A stretch of DNA of 64,000 bases from contig CM038053.1 in assembly GCA_021397845.1 (NCBI GenBank), forward strand, positions 106,556,026 to 106,620,025, written 5' to 3'. Below, piece after piece: positions 57,290-64,000 of the stretch; position 1 is the first letter of the stretch; each line of letters starts with the position of its first letter. The position numbers were made by a program, and so were the translations under genes. This DNA comes from Areca catechu. Its lineage: Eukaryota > Streptophyta > Magnoliopsida > Arecales > Arecaceae. Below the pieces are notes generated by a model. The model worked only from the letters and a program-made list of their open reading frames with translations, did no database searches and was not told the origin of the DNA.

Positions 57290-58248
57290 GGGTGAATTAG
57301 GTGGGGTGTGGGGTCATCTAAATTGCATCCCTGCCCTGGCGGTCATACAACACAAGACTTCAATCAATTAGACTCCTAATGTTCTAGGGCTCCTAGACCT
57401 AGAAACCTAAAGTAGGATGAGTCAGCTAACTTTGCAGCCAATTCTTCAGCTAATCAATCCACTGGCCAGGTAAGAGATGGGTCTGTAGGAGGCTCCCCCG
57501 GCTCTCGCTGGGTCTTAATTAAAAAACACAGGAACTACTTAGGGCATTTGGCACTTGACCTTTTGTCTTAGACACCAGCTTCAAGATATACCAATGAGTT
57601 GAGTTTACTAGCTTCCCCATAATACCTTGAATTTGATCAGTTGGTGTCACCTAGCTCACTAGAGCAAATTAAGTCTAGTTGATTTTAGAATTAGGCTTGG
57701 GACTATGCAATATCTGGGTGGCGATTTTGGGCTAAGGAGAGGTGTGAAATCCTAACCTTATCTTGGATATCAATTGCCCTAAGTAGCTTAAATGTGAATG
57801 CACAATCAAGTTGACACACAAGCTTTTAATAGATTGATTAAGTTCAACCTTTCTTTAGGGATTTTATATGGTATATATATATATATTTTCAAAGTCACTG
57901 GTTTTAGATCTAAGAATGAAGTGCAAGTGTGGTGTGTTTGAATAGATAATAAAAAAAAAATGTAACAAGTGTGATGGAGAAGTGATGAACTAGCAAGTAA
58001 ATAAAAACCTAATCATAGAAATTCAGGATGTAACAATGAAAGAAAATAATTGCAGAAAAATATTTTTTTGTTTTTTAATATGAATTTTAGCTGGTAATAG
58101 TAGACTTACTGATGGTTAACAGAAAAATAATGAAAAGCAAAAAGGATTAGATACATAGGATTTCAATGGACGTGAATCTCAGGCATGTGCAGAATTACTG
58201 GGTGCAGAAATTACAGCAATGAACAAGAAACTAGCCCTACTCTAACAT
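57290..58248 (-). other. 5' untranslated leader of E
   Basis: About 960 bp between the gag start and the primer-binding site, partly similar to the F leader (CTAGTTGATTTTAGA, GGCTAAGGAGAGGT). No gene recognised; a short (AT)n run lies at about 57873-57887. Confidence 0.6.
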
Positions 58249-58260
58249 GCTCTGATACCA
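58249..58260 (-). other. Primer-binding site of E
   Basis: Minus strand TGGTATCAGAGC, five bases from the LTR start at 58266. Confidence 0.88.
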
Positions 58261-58265
58261 ATAAT

Positions 58266-59335
58266 TGATGCTGGATGAAAGCCTAACAAGGTTTGATGAT
58301 TAGAGTAATGAATCAGATTTTTAGATTTTTTTAATTTTCTCGTAAAAGATGAAAAGAAGCTATCTAAAGAAAACTACAAAGAGAGAAGTAAAGACATGGT
58401 CATAACTAGTCTTCTAAGTATAAAGAACCAAGGACCTAGAAGGATTAAGAAATCCCTCAGAATAAGGCTAAGGCTACCTTCAATAGATAGAGCAAGAGTA
58501 AGGGGGGTGATACCAAGCTGTAATTCGATCTGCTCCCAGAAGAAGGTACTCTCCCCTCCGGATCCGACACCTAGGATGAAGAAATCAACACTTCCCGGAT
58601 AGTAGACTCCATTATAGGGGTTCTTTGGCAAGATAAGCTTCCTCCTTGGACTAGCACTCTTGAAACCCTACAAGCAAGAAGAGAACTTAGCAAAGATGAA
58701 GAAATGTAGCAAACAATTTTAGAAAATAAGGAAGGATGGAGAGTGATGGCTTGAAGAATGCTTGGCAAATTGATGAAGACTAGACCGACTGCTCCATAGA
58801 TAAGGATGTCAACTCCATGGGTTAGGGGGGAATGTCAACACCAAGGTATGGTAGATGGGAGATGGATGAACTATGGAAACTAGATGGTAGATTGGGTCTC
58901 ACCCTCTCCCTCTCGGAGGACGATGCATCTCACACCAGAAATGAAAACTCACAACAATGGGAGCTCAAAAGAAAATTTGTCTTTCATTCAAAAATAGCAT
59001 CTTCTTATAAAGGTACTAGGGGCCTATTTATAGCCTTCTAAGCCTCATTTGAAATTCAAATTTTACATAAAAAAAAGGAAAAAGGTAGTTACAAATTTAA
59101 ATTTCAAATTTCATGAAAGGGGCACCATCTTTAGAACCTTTTTGAATTCAAACTCCATGAAAAAAGGGGTGCCAAATCTAAAAATCTACATGGGATTTCA
59201 AAATGGGGTGCCAAATCTGAAAATCTGCATGCATAGGTGCCAAGTTTCTCCATGTGGTCCCTAGTTAGAATTCTTCATGAGGACATTCATGTGTCATCAT
59301 GTGTTAGGCGCCACTTGGCATTTTGAATGCATATT
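58266..59335 (-). mobile_element. 5' LTR of chromovirus E, interrupted
   Basis: Starts TGATGCTGGATG and follows the left LTR (46506-47827) until 59335, where element D begins; about 190 bp of the LTR must lie beyond D outside the window. Minus-strand TATA CTATAAATAGG at 59023-59033. Confidence 0.9.
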
Positions 59336-60889
59336 TGTTGACTCCGTTATTGATTTTGATGATAAACAAAATGCTTAAGTATAAGTTGAGTACTAATGAT
59401 TTTTTCGAAATGTATTTTTTATAGAAAAGGTGCTCATCAATTTGACAAATGTTTTTTGATTGAAGAAGTCCAAATTTAGATGAATGATCTGCTCAAAGAA
59501 GACTTCGACCGTAAAAATTGCTTGAATGAACACTTGAGTTCAACACAGACTTGATTCAGCACAAGTTCAACTATTTTTGTGAAAATCTCAGTGATTTGTC
59601 GACTCAAAGTGTCAATACATGACACCAAGTGTCAACATATGACAATGAAGTGTCGACTCAAGCCGGTATGCAAAGAAAGTTTTAGATGGCACGGTTGAAG
59701 TGTCAGCACATGACTTGATGTATCGACTCAAAGTGTTGACACATGGATCAGCTCAATGCCTAAGATTTTTAGATTATAGAACTTGCTGAAGTTGAAGATC
59801 TGGCTGAAGTGTCGACACATGGATGCTAAGTATTGACTCAAAGTATTGATTCACCTGAAGAAGTGTCGACTCACCTGAGAATTTCAAAAGCTACATTTAA
59901 GTTATTTGAACTTGGTGTCAACTTAAAGAGTGCATGTGTCGACCTAAAGTGTTGACTCATAGCCTGAAGTGTCGACACATGGAGTTCTGGAAACAATAAC
60001 GGTTAGTTTTTCAAATGCAGAAGTCATCCCTCTTGGCTCCTAATAGCTAGTTTTTTATATTTAATGGCTAGAAACTGGATTTGAGACCTTGAGAAGGTAT
60101 TTATATGTTTCAAATCAAGTCAAAATACAAGGGAATGAAAAAGGAATAACCAAAGAGAAGAAAGAAGAGCATTCACTCTTATTCATTGAGTTCAATCACC
60201 TTCAAGCAAAAGCAAGTCTCCAAGCATTCAAGAGCCTTCAAGAGTATTCAAGATCAATCATTCATGAGCAATTAAAGAGGCTTCATCATGTTGGAGGTAG
60301 CACTACATCAGCTTCAAAGAGATACCTGCTTTTTATTAGAAAGCTTTCATTGTTTTTTTACTTCAAACTATATTTGTTGTAAGGATTTTTAGTTAGCCTA
60401 TTGAAAAACTAAGGAGGTTATTAGTGAGCCTTTGAAAACCAATTAGGTTCTTGGTTAGCCCTCAAAACCAGGGAGGTTGGTGGTGAGCCTTAAAATCATT
60501 TAGGTTCTTGGTTAGCCGATAAAACCAAGTGAGGTTTTGACTTGTGAGCCTTGTGAAAACAAGGCAGGTTTTGATTAGTGAGCCCGAAAACTAATTGACT
60601 GTAATCGGTTGAGATTATAGTAAATTTCCAAGGGGATCTTGGAGAGTGGATGTAGGTGCATTGGATAGCACCAAATCACTATACTTCCTTGTGTTTGTGA
60701 TTGCTTGTCTTTTCTACTTGCTCTTACTTTTATAGCTTTATATTTTTGCTGCACACTTACATAAGAGTACTTCATTTGTATTCATAGTACTTAGTTTATT
60801 ATTGGATTGGATCACACACTCTTGCATTACATTCAATTAATTTCTAGAGACCCAATTCACCCCCCCTCTTGGTTGCTTACTGTGCAACA
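59336..60889 (+). mobile_element. 5' LTR of Sirevirus-like element D
   Basis: 1554 bp, TGTTGACTCCG to CTGTGCAACA, followed by a primer-binding site. Start (TGTTGACTCC...TTGATTTTGATGAT) and end (CACCCCCCCTCTTGG) match the ends of LTR A read on the other strand, so it is a related subfamily in the opposite orientation. The middle carries GTGTCGACTC/GTGTCGACAC motifs. It is inserted in E's right LTR; target duplication would be ATATT (59331-59335), with the partner outside the window. Confidence 0.9.
59595..59985. repeat. GTGTCGACTC/GTGTCGACAC array in LTR D
   Basis: About fourteen exact or near copies of AAGTGTCGACWC, many followed by ATG. Several contain the perfect palindrome GTGTCGACAC. Confidence 0.75.
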
Positions 60890-60891
60890 AG

Positions 60892-60905
60892 TGGTATCAG
60901 AGTCC
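60892..60905 (+). other. Primer-binding site of D
   Basis: TGGTATCAGAGTCC, two bases after the LTR end, complementary to initiator tRNA-Met except near its 3' end (GAGTCC where GAGCC is usual). Confidence 0.88.
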
Positions 60906-60946
60906 TGTTCTCAGTTTATAGGTCTAACCCCCTTGAGTAAAGATCT

Positions 60947-61534
60947 ATGGCAGCCCCTATTGGTACTAGTGTAGTTGAGGGACAAGCCTTAAATAGACCT
61001 TCATTTTTCAATGGAACAAATTATACTTATTGAAAAACTAGAATAAGAATATACATGCATTCTATTGATTATAACTTGTGGAAGATAGTTAATAAAGGTC
61101 TACATATTCTTTTGATTGTGGTTAATGGTGTTTCCATCCCAAAGCTCGAAGAGGATTGGGATGAAAATGACATTAAACAATCGGAGATCAATGCAAAAGT
61201 AATGAATCTCCTTTAATGTGCATTAGATTCTAGTGAATTCAATATGATATCTACTTGCACATCGGCTAAAAAAATATGGGACACACTTGAAGTTACCCAT
61301 AAGGGAACCAATCAAGTAAAAAACATTAAAGTAAACATGTTAGTGCATATATATGAAATGTTCCGAATGGAACCTAATGAATCTATCACTGATATGTACA
61401 CTAGATTTACAAATATTGTAAATGAAATGAGAAGTTTAGGAAAAATAATGTTTAATGTTGATCTTGTCAACAAAATCCTCAGGTCACTTCCAACATCATG
61501 GGATTCGAAGGTGACCGTCATCCAAGAAGCTAAA
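60947..61534 (+). pseudogene. Copia gag of D, first part
   Basis: ATG at 60947: MAAPIGTSVVEGQALNRPSF, then FNGTNYTY, a stop, KTRIRIYMHS, LEEDWDENDIKQSEINAK, a second stop after NLL, and MISTCTSAKKIWDTLEVTHK, VNMLVHIYEMFRM, MYTRFTNIVNEMRSLG (61244-61530). It is the same gag family as element A. It is split at 61534 by a solo LTR and resumes at 63126. Confidence 0.9.
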
Positions 61535-63120
61535 TGTTGCCCAGAAATGGAGCCCAAGAGGGGGGGTGAATTGATCTTTTTAAATTTAAAACAGTAATAT
61601 GAAGTTCTAGTGGTGTTTGTGAGTAATAAATTCAATGCTTAAGATTAAATGCAGTGGAAAGCAGTAAATCAAATGTAATAAGCAAAGAGCAAGAGAGAAA
61701 GAAGGCAATCACATATAAATATAAAATTTATAGTGGTTCGGTGTAAACCTAGCACCTACATCCACTCTCCAAGCCATCATTGGGAATTCCACTATAATCC
61801 AATCAAGATTACAGCTGACTTGTTTTTCAAAGGCTCACAAGTCAAACCTATGTTGGTTTTGTCACCTAGGCTCACCAACAACCTTTTACACTTGTTTTGT
61901 CTTCGGGCTCACAAGTTAACCCTAATTGGTTTTATCCCTTTGGCTTACCAACAACCACAACAACCTTCTTTCAAGACACCTTGAAAGCAAGATCAAATCA
62001 CAAGATAAAAATAGATATACAGTTTCAAAAATAAGACAAACTCTCTTCAAGAGTAGAATGGAAGCTTTGAAGCTCAAGTTGATGCTTTGTCTTGTCTCCT
62101 CCTTGGAATATCCTTCAAAACACTTCTTTTGGAATGATGTAAGGATGAACTTGTAGGCTTTTTCAGGGAATCAAACTATAAATGGCTCTTGATGTGAAGT
62201 TCTTGAAAGAATATTGGCTTTTTGGCTTTGAATGGACTTCAATACTCTTCAATTTCTTTAGAATGAAGTTGGTGGAGGTTAAATACAATAAGAAACTTCC
62301 AAAAAATAGTTTATGACCGTTGGAGCCTCGAATCTAGCCGTTTGGATCTTGAAAAGTCAGTTCTGCAAGTCAGAAAAATAGATCCGTTAGGGCTGTCAGG
62401 CTTTAAGTGTCAACACTTGGCTCATCAGGTGTCGACACTTGGCTATCAGGTGTGACACTTGATTTCTAGGTGTAGACACTTGAACTTTCAAGTGTCGACA
62501 CTTGATGCACAGGTGTCGACACTTGACACAAAAATCCTTCATTAGCAAAGTTCTGTATTTTCAAAAATCTCAGGCCTTGAGTCGACACTTGGAAACCTAA
62601 GTGTCGACACTTGAAATGGCAAAGTTCTGTATTTTCAAAAATCTCAGGCTTTGAGTCGACACTTGGAAACCTAAGTGTCGATACTTGAAATGCAGGTGTC
62701 GACACTTGAGTTCTAGGTGTCGACACTTGGCATGCCAACGGTTTTTCTATATGCCTCTATGTGCCAAATGCTGAAGTGTCAACACTTGGCTTCCCAGGTG
62801 TCGACACTTGGCTTCCCAGGTGTCGACACTTGATACTGAAAAATTCACAATCAAGTATAATTTGAGCCAAAACACAAATATTGATTTTGAAATTTAAATG
62901 GAACATAATAAATAATAATTGAACATGTAAAAGCCCTTTTCTCATGAATAGGATGTCCAGAATTGCAAAAAATGCTCCATGCCACGGCGTGCCATGATAC
63001 ATAAGCTTTTGAGATTTTGAGGTGCTTTCTTCCTGAAAACTCATAGCTTGAAATACACATTAGTATACAATATGCACTCAATGTTTTGTTATTCATCAAA
63101 ATCACTGGGTAGAGCCAACA
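61535..63120 (-). mobile_element. Solo Sirevirus-like LTR in D gag, CTAAA duplication
   Basis: 1586 bp from TGTTGCCCAGAAATGG to GGGTAGAGCCAACA, flanked by CTAAA (61530-61534 and 63121-63125). The AAGAGGGGGGTGAATTG near its start and TTCATCAAAATCAC near its end show the same LTR superfamily as A, read on the minus strand. Removing it rejoins the gag reading frame of D (IQEAK | LKDVDKLPLEQLVGSL). No internal sequence is left. Confidence 0.95.
62407..62832. repeat. GTGTCGACACTTG palindrome array in solo LTR
   Basis: About fifteen copies of AGGTGTCGACACTTG or near variants. At 62489-62504 the word CAAGTGTCGACACTTG is a perfect 16-base palindrome. The block includes a 74-bp tandem duplication (62545-62618 and 62619-62692). 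Confidence 0.88.
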
Positions 63121-63125
63121 CTAAA

Positions 63126-63830
63126 GATGTTGACAAGCTACCATTAGAGCAATTAGTGGGATCGCTCATGACTTATGAGCTGAATTTGAAGTAAAAATCT
63201 ATGGATATGGATAAGAAGAAAAAGGGAATTGCATTCAAATATACCATACAAGAAGAATCTTCAATTGATGAATCTGAAGAAGAAGAAGAAGATGAAAGTG
63301 AAGAAGCACTTCTTGCAAAAAAATTTAGAAGGTTCATGAAGAGAAGAAAGCTCCCTTACAAGAAGAAGTTCCAATCTAAAGAGAAGGGAAAAGAGAAAGA
63401 AAAGGAAAAAAAAGGAAAAGGAGAAGGAGATACCTATATGCTTCGAGTGTAAGAAGCTGGGACACTATAAATTCGATTGCCCTCTCCTAAAGAAGTCAAA
63501 GAAGAAGCTAAGGAAGAAGGCAATGATGGCCACATGGAGTGATAGTGAGGACTCCAGTTTAGAAGAAGAACAAGCTGAAATTGCAAACCTATGTCTCATG
63601 GCACATCAAGAGCAAGAAGAGGTAAATTTTGATACAAAAATAGATTTTATTTTTGATGAATTAAGAACTGCTTTTGAGGAACTAATGCATGACTAAAATA
63701 ATTTTATCTGAAAATAGAAAACTGAAAAAGCATGCAAATAGTTTTTCTCATGAAAACAATTCTTTATTAAATGTAGTTAGTAATTTTAAAACTAAACTAG
63801 ATGTTTTAGAAAAGAAAACAATGCTCTAAC
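63126..63830 (+). pseudogene. Copia gag of D, second part
   Basis: VDKLPLEQLVGSLMTYELNL, then an acidic run (SSIDESEEEEEDESEE), a Lys-rich run, and the CCHC knuckle CFECKKLGHYKFDC (about 63440-63481). MMATWSDSEDSSLEEEQAEI and NLCLMA follow, then a coiled-coil-like tail with stops. It parallels gag A. Confidence 0.88.
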
Positions 63831-64000
63831 AATGAAAATCGTACTTTGGAAGAAATAGCACGCACTATGCTTTGTGAAAATGATTTGCCCAGATATTTTT
63901 GGGCTGAAGCTATTAATACTGCATGTTACATTTTGAATCGAGTTTTAATCCATCCTATTTTAAAGAAAACTCCTTATGAACTTTGAAATCAAAGAAAACC
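63831..64000 (+). pseudogene. Copia integrase C-terminal part of D (after a deletion)
   Basis: NRTLEEIARTMLCENDLPRY, FWAEAINTACYILNRVLIHP and KKTPYEL are integrase C-terminal sequence, and run off the window. They follow the gag tail within a few bases near 63830, so the end of gag, the protease and most of the integrase are deleted. Confidence 0.85.

Noticed and set aside
62407..62832. CRISPR-like regularly spaced repeats
   Set aside because: Spacers are not uniform, the repeats are short palindromes inside a plant LTR, and no cas genes exist; a CRISPR array is not plausible.
1..64000. Endogenous pararetrovirus (caulimovirid) sequence
   Set aside because: All RT-bearing units have LTRs, integrase or copia/gypsy domain order; no movement-protein or coat-protein-like region was seen.

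Overview
This 64 kb window looks like repeat-dense nuclear DNA of a flowering plant. Almost everything recognisable is LTR-retrotransposon sequence: two Ty1/copia types (a Sirevirus-like family and an unrelated one) and two Ty3/gypsy types (a chromodomain-bearing chromovirus family and a Tat/Retand-like element). There is also one CACTA DNA-transposon fragment. I see no host gene, rRNA, tRNA gene or organellar sequence. The abundance of Sirevirus-type elements would fit a monocot, but the species cannot be read from this window. All protein-coding remnants carry stops or frameshifts, so these are old, silent copies.

Layout. 1-10540: a near-complete Sirevirus-like copia element on the minus strand (LTR, env-like region, RNase H/RT, integrase, protease, gag, PBS, LTR). 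10541-13628: an internally deleted chromovirus, cut on the right by a CACTA element (from 13629, CACTACAAAAAAA end; Ptta/En-Spm transposase remnant near 15.6-16.5 kb). 16.5-18.5 kb: plus-strand LTR fragments. 18.5-29.5 kb: minus-strand Tat/Retand-like gypsy material, interrupted by a solo Sirevirus LTR (20575-22309, 5-bp duplication AGCTT). 29.5-31.4 kb: a CT-tract element without a recognisable protein.

31.4-64 kb is a nest. The oldest layer is a minus-strand copia element (about 31434-46505). A deleted chromovirus F (32362-39696, target duplication GAACT) sits in its putative LTR and itself holds a solo LTR. A second CT-tract element sits in its reverse transcriptase (about 42.1-43.7 kb). 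A chromovirus E enters its gag region at 46506. E in turn contains a non-autonomous element with THREE LTRs and two bodies (52143-56933, duplication TTTAG) inside its gag. A plus-strand Sirevirus-like element D (from 59336) sits in E's right LTR, and D's gag is split by a solo LTR (61535-63120, duplication CTAAA).

The most interesting signals are: (1) the three-LTR, two-body element, whose ends match the chromovirus family it lies in; (2) palindromic 10-16 bp arrays centred on GTCGAC/GTCGGC, with a different version in each Sirevirus-like LTR subfamily; (3) a chromovirus pol frame that runs through the polypurine tract and stops inside the 3' LTR; (4) a Sirevirus env-like relic with a duplicated polypurine tract; and (5) independent loss of the integrase catalytic glutamate in two unrelated elements. 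Homology statements rest on reading motifs and comparing repeats by eye; no alignment or database search was run.
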